Positions 48,761 to 58,117 of a stretch of 64,000 bases of DNA are shown in pieces. Under the pieces are notes generated by a model. That model was not told the origin of the DNA. It searched no databases and worked only from the letters and a program-made list of their open reading frames with translations. Source of the DNA: Cytophagales bacterium (GTDB lineage: Bacteria > Bacteroidota > Bacteroidia > Cytophagales > Microscillaceae). Made by a program: the position numbers and the translations under genes. The DNA is taken from NCBI GenBank assembly GCA_013298075.1, contig JAAFJG010000009.1, positions 42,437-106,436 on the forward strand, in the 5' to 3' direction. How positions within the stretch are numbered: position 1 is the first letter of the stretch; each line of letters opens with the position of its first letter.

Positions 48761-50503
48761 ATGAATATTAATAAAAGCATTATTGACCAAAGAATTACTA
48801 AAATTATTGCAGATAATTTAGTATGGTTTAGTGACGAAAAAATTATTAATGATCATACTAAAAAAATATCAAAAGCATTTTTGATGTTGAGTGTTGCGTC
48901 TTATTTGGATATTGAATTGGAAGAAACTTTTGCTTATTTGACAGATGAAAGCAATGATTCAGGAATAGATGCAGTTTATATTGGTGATATTACAGACATT
49001 GATTTTACGATTATATTGTTTCAATCCAAATATTATACGGGCAAAAAAATGGAAAATGATGCCAATTTTGAGGAAAATGCTATCGTAAAAATTTTATATG
49101 CGCTTCAGTTGATATTTGATAATCAAGCACAAATTACTATCAATGAAAAATTAAAAGCAAAAATTGCAGAAATTCAAGATTTGGCGTATAATTCTTTTCT
49201 TATTCCACAAGTAAAATGTGTGATGTTGAGCAACGGAATTAAATGGAATACTATTGCACAACAAAAAATTGATAATTATATACAACACAATAAATATGTA
49301 GAATTTGATTTTTTTAATCACGATAATATTCTTAATTATATCCAAAGCAATAAAAATATCAAAGCAGATTTAAAATTGAACGGAAAAGCATTGACAGAAA
49401 CATTGCCTAATTTCAAAAGAGTATTAGTAGGAAAAATAAATGTGGTAGAATTGGCTAATTTATTAGAATTACATGGGGATGGTTTATTGGGAAGAAATAT
49501 CAGAAAATACTTAGGAATCCAAAAAAACAAAGTAAATCAACAAATAAAAGAAACACTTTTGAGTGATAAAAAAGAAAATTTTTATTTGTATAATAATGGA
49601 TTGACTATGATTTGTAATACATTTAGAGAAAATGGTTTTGCAAATGATTGGATAGTAAAAGCCGATGAATTACAAATTATCAATGGCGGACAAACTTGTA
49701 AAACTATTCAAAAAACAATAGAAGAATATCCTAATAATGATTATTCGAAGGCTTTTGTGATGATTAGATTGTACGAAATTGACAAAGAAGACAAGCAAAT
49801 TATTATTGATATGTTTAGATTGTACGAAATTGACAAAGAAGACGAACAAATTATTACTAATATAATTGTTTCAACCAATAGTCAAAGTCCTGTCGATTTA
49901 AGAGATTTAAAAGCGAATGATTTAATTCAAAAAACATTAGAAATTGGAATGTTAGATTTGGGTTATGTGTATAAAAGAAAACGTGAAAATATATTTCAAT
50001 CTATTCAGGCTATTTCGTCTTCTGTGGCAGCAGAGGCAATATTAACGATTTGGAGAGAACTTCCTATTGTCGCAAAATATAAAAAAAATAATTTATTCGA
50101 TAATTATTATGAGAAAATATTCACCAATATAAATGCAAGTCAAACAATTATTGCGGTGCTGATTTTTCGTTTTTGTGATAACCAAAGACGCAAAGAAAAT
50201 TTGGTAAAAATGTATCAATATTTACCTTATAGCAATTATTTAATGGCTACTTTGATGGGAAAATTATTGTTAAAACAAAATAATTTACAATTAAATGAGC
50301 TCAATCATAAAAATTTTGAAACTATCAAAAATTATTATGAAGAAAATAAACAAAGTTTATTCGAGAAAGCTAACCAAATTATGATAGATATATTAAAAAA
50401 TGAATATGAAACGCCTTATAATCAAATTGAACAAACAAAATTAGCAGCATTTTTTCGTAAAAATGAAACGGTTGTAGCGTGTATCAACAAAATAAATTAC
50501 TAA
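48761..50503 (+). CDS. AIPR-family (abortive-infection phage-resistance) protein
   Basis: 580 residues. The N-terminal part has a PD-(D/E)XK-like pattern: NDSGIDAVYIGD (Asp70) then IILFQSKYY (Gln88-Ser-Lys90). The central part is the AIPR region: ENFYLYNNGLTMICNTF, LQIINGGQTCKTI and IVSTNSQSPVDLRDLKAND. AIPR proteins are known from abortive-infection plasmid loci, and many are predicted nucleases. Residues ~336-370 contain a 17-residue tandem duplication (RLYEIDKEDxQII twice), visible as a 51-bp DNA repeat at 49766-49867. No partner defence gene is adjacent; a downstream DUF4290 gene is unrelated. Defence function is inferred from the family name and fold. Confidence 0.8.
   Translation: MNINKSIIDQRITKIIADNLVWFSDEKIINDHTKKISKAFLMLSVASYLDIELEETFAYLTDESNDSGIDAVYIGDITDIDFTIILFQSKYYTGKKMENDANFEENAIVKILYALQLIFDNQAQITINEKLKAKIAEIQDLAYNSFLIPQVKCVMLSNGIKWNTIAQQKIDNYIQHNKYVEFDFFNHDNILNYIQSNKNIKADLKLNGKALTETLPNFKRVLVGKINVVELANLLELHGDGLLGRNIRKYLGIQKNKVNQQIKETLLSDKKENFYLYNNGLTMICNTFRENGFANDWIVKADELQIINGGQTCKTIQKTIEEYPNNDYSKAFVMIRLYEIDKEDKQIIIDMFRLYEIDKEDEQIITNIIVSTNSQSPVDLRDLKANDLIQKTLEIGMLDLGYVYKRKRENIFQSIQAISSSVAAEAILTIWRELPIVAKYKKNNLFDNYYEKIFTNINASQTIIAVLIFRFCDNQRRKENLVKMYQYLPYSNYLMATLMGKLLLKQNNLQLNELNHKNFETIKNYYEENKQSLFEKANQIMIDILKNEYETPYNQIEQTKLAAFFRKNETVVACINKINY
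49766..49867 (+). repeat. 51-bp tandem duplication inside the AIPR gene
   Basis: AGATTGTACGAAATTGACAA begins at both 49766 and 49817; the 51-base unit keeps the frame and adds 17 residues. The second copy differs in a few bases near its end, so the duplication is recent but not brand new. Confidence 0.85.
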
Positions 50504-50543
50504 AAAAAAATAAAATTTCAAAAAAAATATTAAAATAAAAAAA

Positions 50544-51362
50544 ATGAATTTGCAATATAACACACAACGCTCAGGCGTAATTTTAAAAGAATATGGTAGA
50601 AATATTCAAAATTTGGCAAGCCACATCACTCAAATCGAAGACAGAGAAGAAAGAAATCGGATGGCTCGAAATTTAATCGATTTGATGAGAGAAATCAATC
50701 CCGAAACAAGAGAATCGGAAGACGTGGAAAAAAAATTATGGGACGATTTATATATTATGTCTGGTTTTAAACTTGATGTAGAAAGTCCATTTCCAATGCC
50801 TGAAACTACTGCGATTGGCAAAAAACCACAAAGAGTTGGCGTGAAAAGAACCGAAGTAAAATTACGATATTATGGAAGAAATATCGAATTATTAGTACAT
50901 AAAGCCTTTGCTGTCAATGATATAGACGAAAAAGTAATGCACATTGGATATATTGGGCGTTTGATGAAAAGTTTTTATACTTCTTGGAATAAAGAAGGAA
51001 TCACCAATGATATTGTTTTGGAACATTTAGAGGTAATGACAGGGCAAAAAATTTCACAAGAATTACGTGATAAATTAGCCGAAGAAAAATCTTTTGACGT
51101 TGTTCCAAAAGATAGAATACAAACGCATATTCCAAATCTTAACAGAGAAAAAAGGAATAATACGATGCTCAATAAAAAACCAAAGTACAATAATCCGAAC
51201 GCAAACGCCAACAGCAATAATCCGAATAATAGTAGTTTTGGTAGCAATCCAAATGCCAATAAAAACCCAAATATAAAACGAGATAATAACTCGACTACTA
51301 CTACTAATTCTTCTTTTTCCAAAGATAATAATAACAGAAGACCACCACAAAAAAGAAAATAA
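50544..51362 (+). CDS. DUF4290 protein with Asn-rich tail
   Basis: 272 residues. Residues 1-~175 match the Bacteroidota DUF4290 pattern: MNLQYNTQRSGVILKEYGRN, then IEDREERNRMARNLIDLMREINP in parts, and the LRYYGRNIELLVHKA block. The C-terminal ~70 residues are Asn, Pro, Ser and Lys (NPNANANSNNPNNSS), clearly disordered. Function unknown; in the phylum the gene often sits near murA. It is 4 bases before the DinB-like gene and probably cotranscribed with it. Confidence 0.8.
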   Translation: MNLQYNTQRSGVILKEYGRNIQNLASHITQIEDREERNRMARNLIDLMREINPETRESEDVEKKLWDDLYIMSGFKLDVESPFPMPETTAIGKKPQRVGVKRTEVKLRYYGRNIELLVHKAFAVNDIDEKVMHIGYIGRLMKSFYTSWNKEGITNDIVLEHLEVMTGQKISQELRDKLAEEKSFDVVPKDRIQTHIPNLNREKRNNTMLNKKPKYNNPNANANSNNPNNSSFGSNPNANKNPNIKRDNNSTTTTNSSFSKDNNNRRPPQKRK

Positions 51363-51365
51363 AAA

Positions 51366-51839
51366 ATGCTTAATTCTGAACACTTTAGACAACTTTTTAG
51401 CTACGAACATTGGGCAAATGCTCGCCTGATTGCTTTTATGCAAGGTTTACATACGCAAAATATACCACGAAAAACAACTGATATTTTTTCGCATATTTTA
51501 AATGCACAAACGATATGGCTTTTGAGAGCCACCAAACAAAATGATGATTTTGCGGCTTGGGCAAGTTTTAGTCTGACAGAATGTTGGGCGAGATATATAC
51601 AAGGCATTACAGATTGGGAAACTTTTTTGGCAAGTTTGGACGAAAACGAATTTTATGAAAAAATTAGTTATACCAATTCAGCAGGAGAAATTTTTGAACA
51701 TAATTTAATAGAAATAATGACGCATTTAGTCAATCATTCTTCTTATCATCGTGGACAAATTATTGCTTATTTTCAACATCAAAATATAAAAGGATTGCCA
51801 ATTACGGATTTTATCGTATTTTTAAGAGAAATGAAGTAA
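51366..51839 (+). CDS. DinB-fold (YfiT-type) putative metal-dependent protein
   Basis: 157 residues, four-helix bundle. Metal-ligand positions of the family are readable: His in IFSHILNAQTIW and the pair in MTHLVNHSSYHRGQI (H-x3-H-type spacing). The start MLNSEHFRQLFSYEHWAN is typical. DinB-fold proteins include thiol-dependent transferases; the name does not imply a DNA polymerase. It starts 4 bases after the DUF4290 stop. Substrate unknown. Confidence 0.8.
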   Translation: MLNSEHFRQLFSYEHWANARLIAFMQGLHTQNIPRKTTDIFSHILNAQTIWLLRATKQNDDFAAWASFSLTECWARYIQGITDWETFLASLDENEFYEKISYTNSAGEIFEHNLIEIMTHLVNHSSYHRGQIIAYFQHQNIKGLPITDFIVFLREMK

Positions 51840-51875
51840 TGTTTTTTAAAATATCGTTTTTTCAGTTTTTCAGTT

Positions 51876-51903
51876 GGAGTTTGTCAAAGACTTGACAAAC
51901 TCC
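51876..51903 (+). terminator. Hairpin after the DinB-like gene
   Basis: A 12-bp perfect stem (GGAGTTTGTCAA with TTGACAAACTCC) and a 4-base loop AGAC, 36 bases after the stop codon. The right flank is GACCGAAAA rather than a T-run, so it may be a REP-like hairpin instead of a terminator. Confidence 0.5.
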
Positions 51904-51983
51904 GACCGAAAAATTATCTTAAAAAAACAACATTAAATCAAAAAAATACTTTTCTTTGTAAATAAAATTATCAATTAAAAAAA

Positions 51984-53264
51984 ATGCAAAATAGCACAAT
52001 TCGTTGGGTAATTGCCTTAGCTACATTTTCAATTATTGGAATTTTTGTAACGCAAATGTATTGGGTCAGAAAAGCCTTTGATTTAAAAGAAAAACAATTT
52101 AATCAAAGTGTCAATATTGCCCTCAGAAAAGTAGGCGAACAATTAGCCAAACTCAATGAAGTTGCTTTAAATCCAAAAATTATCAATCAAGTTTCGTCTA
52201 ATTATTTTGTGGTCAATGTCAATACCGCCATTGATGCTAATTCTTTGGAGCATTTATTAGAAATAGAATTTGATAAAATCAACCTCGATTTAGATTATGA
52301 ATATGGGATTTATGATTGTTCAAGCAATCAAATGGTGTATGGAAAATATGTAAGTAATGACCATTCTAAAAATGAAAAATTAAGTTCAGATTTACCCGCT
52401 TGGAAAGAATTTACGTATTATTTTGTGATTTTATTTCCCAATAAATCGATTTATTTATTAGGACAAATGGATATTTGGTTGTTTTCGTCGGTGGTTTTAT
52501 TGATTGTGATCATATTTTTTTCTTATACGCTTTTTGTGATTTTAAAACAAAAAAGATTGTCTGAAATTCAAAGAGATTTTATCAATAATATGACCCACGA
52601 GTTCAAAACGCCTATTTCTACGATTGCTATTTCTGCTGATTTGATTTCGAATCCAACAATTATGGCAAAACCAGATTCTTTATTAAGCTATGCGAATATT
52701 ATCAAAACACAAAATACACGCCTAAAAAATCAAATTGAAAAAGTGCTACAAATGGCAATGATGGACAAAGCAAAATTACAACTCAATTTCGAAAATCTAA
52801 ATTTATTTCATTTGATACAAGAAGTAATCAAAAATTTTAATTTAGATGAAAAGACAAATATTGTTTTTAATTGTAATTTAGAAGAAGATAAATGCAATTT
52901 TAGGGCAGATAAAGTACATTTTACCAATATTGTTTATAATCTATTAGACAATGCTATCAAATATGTATCACCCGAAAAAACTCCCGAAATTGAAATCAAC
53001 ATTCGATATAATATCAAAAATTATGCTGTTTATGGCTTAATTCTTTCTATCAAAGACAACGGAATCGGCATAGAAAAAAAACATCAAAAACAAATTTTTC
53101 AAAAATTTTATCGCGTACCTACAGGCAATGTGCATAATGTAAAAGGTTTTGGATTGGGTTTAAATTATGTGCAGCAGATTATCAAAGCACATCATTGGAA
53201 AATTAGAGTAGAAAGCGAACTCAATGAAGGAAGTAATTTTATGATTGTTGGCATTGATAAATAA
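51984..53264 (+). CDS. Membrane sensor histidine kinase
   Basis: 426 residues. Two membrane helices (~8-26 and ~164-186) enclose a ~135-residue periplasmic sensor region with no recognised fold. The cytoplasmic part has the HisKA helix with phospho-acceptor His205 (NNMTHEFKTPISTIAISAD) and the HATPase domain: N-box LLDNAIKYV, G1 DNGIGI, F-box FQKFYR and G2 GFGLGL. The signal is unknown. No response-regulator gene follows; the next gene is convergent and encodes an unrelated barrel, so this is an orphan kinase. Confidence 0.92.
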   Translation: MQNSTIRWVIALATFSIIGIFVTQMYWVRKAFDLKEKQFNQSVNIALRKVGEQLAKLNEVALNPKIINQVSSNYFVVNVNTAIDANSLEHLLEIEFDKINLDLDYEYGIYDCSSNQMVYGKYVSNDHSKNEKLSSDLPAWKEFTYYFVILFPNKSIYLLGQMDIWLFSSVVLLIVIIFFSYTLFVILKQKRLSEIQRDFINNMTHEFKTPISTIAISADLISNPTIMAKPDSLLSYANIIKTQNTRLKNQIEKVLQMAMMDKAKLQLNFENLNLFHLIQEVIKNFNLDEKTNIVFNCNLEEDKCNFRADKVHFTNIVYNLLDNAIKYVSPEKTPEIEINIRYNIKNYAVYGLILSIKDNGIGIEKKHQKQIFQKFYRVPTGNVHNVKGFGLGLNYVQQIIKAHHWKIRVESELNEGSNFMIVGIDK

Positions 53265-53296
53265 AAATAGCAATAATATTATTTTTTATAGTAATT

Positions 53297-54148
53297 TTAA
53301 CGACCTCTTTTATTTCCCCAAGAAAAGCCAAATCGAGTTGTCAAATCATTGTTTTTTCGATTATCAACCACAAAACTTTCATAAAAATTATCCACAGAAA
53401 TTCTAAAATTTAATCCATTAAAAATAGGCATTTCAATAATTGTATTAAAATTCCAACGGACATTCGAAGCATCTTCTAAGGAAGGTTGATAAAATACATA
53501 ATGCAAAAAATTAAACCGATTTTGCCACAAACTATATTTTAATTTTAATCGAGTAGAATTGCGCCAAGTTTGAAAATCTGTACGCCTAAGAAAGTCTGTT
53601 CTCTCAAAAAAAATGGCATTGCTCATAGAAATTTGCACATTGTTTTTTCTAACCAAATGTACGCCTACGCCTCCACCTGCCAATATTCGTTCTAAAATTC
53701 CTCTCAAATTACTAAATTCATACGCACCCAATCCAAACAAATATACTTTTTTTTGATGTACCAAACTTGTATTGATATCCATAAAAAAATCTCTTTCTGC
53801 TAAATTTGTATTTTGTTCTCCAAAAATAAATCTTGGATTAGAATCAAATTGTAAAAATTTGGTATTCAAAGAAATTTCTGCTCTTGCACTCAATAAAATT
53901 CGATTGATATTGCCTTGCATCGTAAAACCATCACCTATCAATCGATATTGAAAAATAGGATTTTTTGGAATAATTACGGCTTTTTTTTGATTCAATAAAA
54001 TAGAATCTACTTTTATTTTTACCAAAGAATCAATTTGTTTTTTATACTTGATAGATAAACTATCTATTTGACAAAACAAAATAGTAGATTGAAAAAATAA
54101 ATAAAAAGTGATAAAAAATAACGTTCCTATTTTTTGGAATAAACGCAT
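53297..54148 (-). CDS. DUF481-like outer-membrane barrel protein
   Basis: 283 residues. Signal peptide (~1-26, LFCQ) and a short helical linker (KQIDSLVKIKVDS), then ~14 amphipathic strands with aromatic girdles: NTKFLQFDSNPRFIFGEQ, RDFFMDINTSLVH, KKVYLFGLGAYEFSNLRG, FRISVDNFYESF. The pattern and the N-F-L-H-Y strand resemble DUF481/YdiY-type proteins. Function unknown; probably an outer-membrane barrel. It is separated by a terminator from the transglycosylase gene on the same strand. Confidence 0.65.
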   Translation of the reverse strand: MRLFQKIGTLFFITFYLFFQSTILFCQIDSLSIKYKKQIDSLVKIKVDSILLNQKKAVIIPKNPIFQYRLIGDGFTMQGNINRILLSARAEISLNTKFLQFDSNPRFIFGEQNTNLAERDFFMDINTSLVHQKKVYLFGLGAYEFSNLRGILERILAGGGVGVHLVRKNNVQISMSNAIFFERTDFLRRTDFQTWRNSTRLKLKYSLWQNRFNFLHYVFYQPSLEDASNVRWNFNTIIEMPIFNGLNFRISVDNFYESFVVDNRKNNDLTTRFGFSWGNKRGR

Positions 54149-54197
54149 TATTGAAATAAATATTTTTTATAAAAGTAAATGTATTATTTAAAAAGAT

Positions 54198-54228
54198 TGA
54201 CATAAATTTAATTAAAATTTATGTCAAT
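54198..54228 (-). terminator. Intrinsic terminator of the transglycosylase gene
   Basis: A 13-bp perfect stem (TTGACATAAATTT with AAATTTATGTCAA), placed 14 bases after the minus-strand stop at 54242, with a T-rich flank on that strand. Confidence 0.75.
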
Positions 54229-54241
54229 TTTTAATGTTTTT

Positions 54242-56332
54242 TTATTTTTTATAAGGAACAATGACCGAATAACTTTTGTCATTTGGAATAGTTCCACGTC
54301 TCAACCAAAGGTTATATTGTGGAAATTCAGAAGCTCGTGTGCCTGTTTCTTTGGCTACTTCTGCTATATTTTTTTTCTGTGAAAGATAAGGTTTTAAGAA
54401 TCGAACAGGCGTTTCTGCATTTAATTCATTTTCAAAAACAATCTTATGAGCGATGAATTTTCTGATGTACCAATGTATATTTTCATCTAAATTCATAGTC
54501 GTTTGATTTTTATAAGAACCATTCAAATTGGCTACATATCTTCTGCCTCCTCCAAAGCCCATATTATACGAAAGTAACGTGTAAACCCAATTTTGGAAGT
54601 AATTTTGATGACGTTTTAAGTATTTTCCTGCGGCATCTGTCGAGGTCAATATGTGCATACGTTCATCAATATTATTGTTAATGACCAAGCCCATTTCTTT
54701 GGCGGCTGGTTCTTTAAATTGCCAATATCCAACTGCATTTGATTTTGAAACTGCATCACCAATTAACGTACTTTCTTGAATAGGTAAATATCTAAAATCA
54801 TAAGGCAAACCCGATTCTTTGAGTTGTTGGTCTATCAAATTAATATACAAATCTACTCGCCTTACTTTATTCAAAAATGCAGTTGGATTTCTCATCAAAA
54901 TTTCTACATCTTTCTCTATATTTTTTCTTAATTGTGATGATAAGGTTACTTTTATTCCTAATAAATTCATAGAAAAAGGAACTTGTTTTATCATTACTCT
55001 TCGATTATTGATAACAACAATGGGCGTATTTCTCGTGATGACAAGCGTTTGCGAAGCTTGTGCAGGTGTTATATAAACGTCTTTTGTTTTAGTTTCATTA
55101 GTAGCCGTTTCATTGTTTCCACTTTCATCTGAAACTTTTAATTCTTGTCCAATACTCAAATTATTGTTATTCAAATTATTCCATTGTTTGATTTCTGTTA
55201 CACTGATTTTATATTTTCGAGCAATAGCAAAAAAACTTTCACCTTTGGCAACTGTATGAAAGTTTGATTTTTTGGTTTTTGTGCGTGCATTTTTAGTATT
55301 TCTGATTGATTTTGTAGGAATATTTTTAGTAGGAATAACGAGTTCTTGTCCTGGCGTAATATTACTTTTTAAATTTAATTCATTGATTTTCAATAAATTA
55401 TCTACAGAAATATTGTATTTTCGAGCAATGCTTGTAAAATTTTCTTGAGGTTTTACTTCGTGCAAATTATTGTCATCTAAACTTGCTTTGTAGGCTCTAT
55501 TATCATTTTCCATACCAAATAAATCATTTTCATCTCTCACAGATTTGGCATATACAGGTAAAATTACGTCATAATCTTTGTCATTGGGTATGATTTCATC
55601 TTTTATCCAAGTATTATATTGTTTTAATTTTTGGATAGGAATACCATCATTTTTGGCAATTTTTGATAATGAGGTGTTTCTATTTTTTTCGATAATTAAA
55701 GCCAATTCCCCATCAAACTTATCCAAATCTGCATCAAAAGCTTCTTTATACGCCAAAAACTGCCAAAATTCAGTGGGCGCTACATTGGGCAAGGCAATTT
55801 CTAAGTTAGATGCCAAACCCAATAAACCTGTACTATTCAACCAATTTCTACCTAAATCGGGACTAATCAAATGGACTAAAGGCACAAACCAATTTTTGTT
55901 GGTTGCTCCTTGTTCTTTTAAATGTTTTGCTACCACACGTGCAAACGCCACAGGATTTTCTCTTTCATCAATTCCACTATTGATTTTTAGCCCTAGATTT
56001 TTTGCTTTATCGTCTAGATTATGCCAAAAACTTAAATTATACGTATTTTGATTGCCCAATAAAGCCAAAAATTTGAAGTCATCGGGGAGTTGGTTTTGTT
56101 CAAAAACTTCAGCCAATAAAGGCATATATAAGGTGGCTTGTTGGAGTTGTGCGTCATATTTTTTTTTGTCTTCTTTCAATAAATTCACTCGATTTTGAAT
56201 GTTTTTTTGAGCGTCAGAAGATAAGACAAAAGTAAGATTACCAATTTTAAATTTTTGATTGATTGTTTGTGCATTGATTTGAAAAACAGAATAAAAACAC
56301 GAAATACATAGAAAAAACCATATTTTTTTCAT
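54242..56332 (-). CDS. MltD-like lytic transglycosylase with LysM repeats and a duplicated, inactive N-terminal half
   Basis: 696 residues. Signal peptide (~1-21). A C-terminal SLT domain (~455-655) carries the catalytic Glu520 in RYLPIQES, followed by SNAVGYWQF and YNMGFGGG. Two LysM domains lie at ~290-334 and ~358-400. The N-terminal ~30-260 is a second copy of the same transglycosylase: LPDDFKFLALLGN aligns with LPYDFRYLPIQES, INSGIDERENP with INNNIDERMHI and IIPNDKDYDVILPVY with TIPNDKSYSVIVPYK. In the copy the catalytic Glu is Gly93. The enzyme would cleave peptidoglycan glycan strands in the periplasm; the N-half is probably a structural or binding domain. A promoter with consensus spacing lies 50-81 bases upstream. 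Confidence 0.9.
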   Translation of the reverse strand: MKKIWFFLCISCFYSVFQINAQTINQKFKIGNLTFVLSSDAQKNIQNRVNLLKEDKKKYDAQLQQATLYMPLLAEVFEQNQLPDDFKFLALLGNQNTYNLSFWHNLDDKAKNLGLKINSGIDERENPVAFARVVAKHLKEQGATNKNWFVPLVHLISPDLGRNWLNSTGLLGLASNLEIALPNVAPTEFWQFLAYKEAFDADLDKFDGELALIIEKNRNTSLSKIAKNDGIPIQKLKQYNTWIKDEIIPNDKDYDVILPVYAKSVRDENDLFGMENDNRAYKASLDDNNLHEVKPQENFTSIARKYNISVDNLLKINELNLKSNITPGQELVIPTKNIPTKSIRNTKNARTKTKKSNFHTVAKGESFFAIARKYKISVTEIKQWNNLNNNNLSIGQELKVSDESGNNETATNETKTKDVYITPAQASQTLVITRNTPIVVINNRRVMIKQVPFSMNLLGIKVTLSSQLRKNIEKDVEILMRNPTAFLNKVRRVDLYINLIDQQLKESGLPYDFRYLPIQESTLIGDAVSKSNAVGYWQFKEPAAKEMGLVINNNIDERMHILTSTDAAGKYLKRHQNYFQNWVYTLLSYNMGFGGGRRYVANLNGSYKNQTTMNLDENIHWYIRKFIAHKIVFENELNAETPVRFLKPYLSQKKNIAEVAKETGTRASEFPQYNLWLRRGTIPNDKSYSVIVPYKK

Positions 56333-56381
56333 TATTTGCTAAATTTTGGGTGTGATGAATTCTTTTTTGTGAATATTGAAA

Positions 56382-56413
56382 CAAAGATATGTTTTTTGAT
56401 TTATATTTGCAAA
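56382..56413 (-). promoter_or_regulatory. Promoter of the transglycosylase gene, overlapping a plus-strand promoter
   Basis: Minus strand: TTTG (56410-56413), 20 bases, TATCTTTG (56382-56389). On the plus strand TATATTTG (56402-56409) with a weaker TTG at 56376 serves the lipoprotein gene at 56423. The two overlap by ~30 bases, so they would compete. Confidence 0.6.
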
Positions 56414-56422
56414 AAAAATCTT

Positions 56423-57439
56423 ATGAAACGTGTTATTTTTTTATTTTTTATTGGAATTTATTGTTTTTCTTGCCAAAATTCAACCTCAAAACAAGCAGAA
56501 TTATCTTTTTATTTTTGGAAAACAAAATTTGATTGGAACGAAAAGGACAAACTATTAGTAGAAAAATTAGCCATAAAAAAAATGTATATTCGTTTTTTTG
56601 ATGTTGATTTTGATAGAGAAACTGAAAAGCCTGTGGCATTAAGTCCTATTCAAAATTTAGAAAAATTTCCTTCTGAAAAAATAAAAATTATTCCTGTTAT
56701 TTTTATTACGAATCGAACTATGAAAAATATGGTTCATACAGATATGGCTGATTTGGCTCAAAAAATATATACAAAAATAAAATTGATTGTCCAAAAAATT
56801 CCTTTTCATGAAATTCAATTAGATTGCGATTGGAACTCGAAAACAAAATATAATTTTTTTGATTTGATAAAAGAAATACAAAAAATTACGCAAAAAGAAA
56901 ATATTACTATTAGTTCTACTTTGAGATTGCACCAAATAAAATTTGCAGAAAAAGAAGGTATTCCGCCTATTAAAAATACAATTTTGATGCTCTATAATAT
57001 GGGAAATATACAAGAAGAAAAGACTAAAAATTCTATTTTTGAACTCCAAACGCTTCATTTATACCTTTCTAATTTTGATAAATATCCTTTAGAAATTGAT
57101 TATGCGTTACCGATTTTTTCTTGGGGAGTTGTCAAAAGGCAAGGAAAAGTGGTTGCTTTATTGAATGAATGGGAATTGACAGATAAAAATAATTCATTTT
57201 TTGAAAAAATAAATACCCATCAATTCAAAGTTGTAAAAAGTCATTATCATAAAGAAACTTATTTGTATAAAGAAGATGAAATTAGATATGAAACAATCAC
57301 CAAAGAAAATATTACGCAAATGATTCAATTATTAAAAAATAAAAGGACAAAATTTGCCAAAAATGTTATTTTATATCATTTTGATAGTCAGTTAATTGAA
57401 AAATTTGGGGTTGATTTTTTGAAAGAAATAGGGAATTAA
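56423..57439 (+). CDS. Lipoprotein of unknown function, TIM-barrel-like
   Basis: 338 residues from ATG 56423. The longer frame from 56336 would run through the promoter and is rejected. Signal peptide with lipobox CFSCQ (Cys18). The body alternates strands and helices: MYIRFFDVDFD, KIKIIPVIFITNRTM, HEIQLDCDWN, ITISSTLRLHQI, NTILMLYNMGNI, YPLEIDYALPIFSWGVV. This resembles a (beta/alpha)8 barrel with an acidic residue at the strand end (QLDCDW), as in DUF3142-type or distantly GH-like lipoproteins. No catalytic assignment is possible. It would be anchored in the inner or outer membrane facing the periplasm. Confidence 0.6.
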   Translation: MKRVIFLFFIGIYCFSCQNSTSKQAELSFYFWKTKFDWNEKDKLLVEKLAIKKMYIRFFDVDFDRETEKPVALSPIQNLEKFPSEKIKIIPVIFITNRTMKNMVHTDMADLAQKIYTKIKLIVQKIPFHEIQLDCDWNSKTKYNFFDLIKEIQKITQKENITISSTLRLHQIKFAEKEGIPPIKNTILMLYNMGNIQEEKTKNSIFELQTLHLYLSNFDKYPLEIDYALPIFSWGVVKRQGKVVALLNEWELTDKNNSFFEKINTHQFKVVKSHYHKETYLYKEDEIRYETITKENITQMIQLLKNKRTKFAKNVILYHFDSQLIEKFGVDFLKEIGN

Positions 57440-57560
57440 TTAGAAAAAATAATGATTTTTTAACGCGGATTAAACAGATTTAAAAAAGATTTTTAAATGT
57501 TTTTTATACGTAATCAAAATATGCATTATCTTTGCTCAACTGTTTAAACCAACAATTTTT

Positions 57561-57998
57561 ATGACACAAATAATAGAATTAAAGTGGAATGATTTGAAAG
57601 AAATTTCTGTGATTGCTACACAAATTATCGAAAAAACTAAAGATTTACCGCTTGTATGGGTGTGGGAAGGCACGTTAGGCGCAGGAAAAACAACTTTAAT
57701 CAAAGAAATTTGTAAACAATTAGAAGTAATTGATACTGTGCAAAGCCCAAGTTTTTCACTTATCAACGAATATAGAACGAAACAAAAACAAAAAATTTTT
57801 CATATTGATTGTTATAGAGTCAATCACGAATACGAATTATTTGATATTGGTTATGAAGAGTATTTGTTTAGTAATCAATTATGTATGGTGGAATGGGGAA
57901 CAAAATTTTTAGAGGTTCTGCCTGAAAAATATCTTTTATTTCAAATAAAAATGGAAAATAATCAAAGGATTTTATCAATTTCTTTGTCAAAAATATAA
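57561..57998 (+). CDS. tsaE: tRNA threonylcarbamoyladenosine biosynthesis protein TsaE
   Basis: 145 residues. Walker A is WEGTLGAGKTTLIKEI, followed by the family signature VQSPSFSLINEY, HIDCYRV (Walker-B-like Asp) and a terminal CMVEWGTKFLE. It is the ATPase of the TsaB-TsaD-TsaE complex that makes t6A37 in tRNA. The length is normal. A -7 box TATCTTTG is at 57527-57534 without a clear -33 partner. No tsaB or tsaD is adjacent. Confidence 0.93.
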   Translation: MTQIIELKWNDLKEISVIATQIIEKTKDLPLVWVWEGTLGAGKTTLIKEICKQLEVIDTVQSPSFSLINEYRTKQKQKIFHIDCYRVNHEYELFDIGYEEYLFSNQLCMVEWGTKFLEVLPEKYLLFQIKMENNQRILSISLSKI

Positions 57999-58117
57999 AT
58001 TTTAACTCGATTTTTCAGCCATTTTTTCATCCTAATTTTCTGGTTTATTTTCTCTTGACTTTGGTACAATTTTTAACATAAAAAATTGATTATCATACGA
58101 TTAATAAAAAAAATAAT

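Noticed and set aside
51366..51839. DNA polymerase IV (DinB)
   Set aside because: The name refers to the unrelated DinB four-helix-bundle fold; no polymerase motifs are present.
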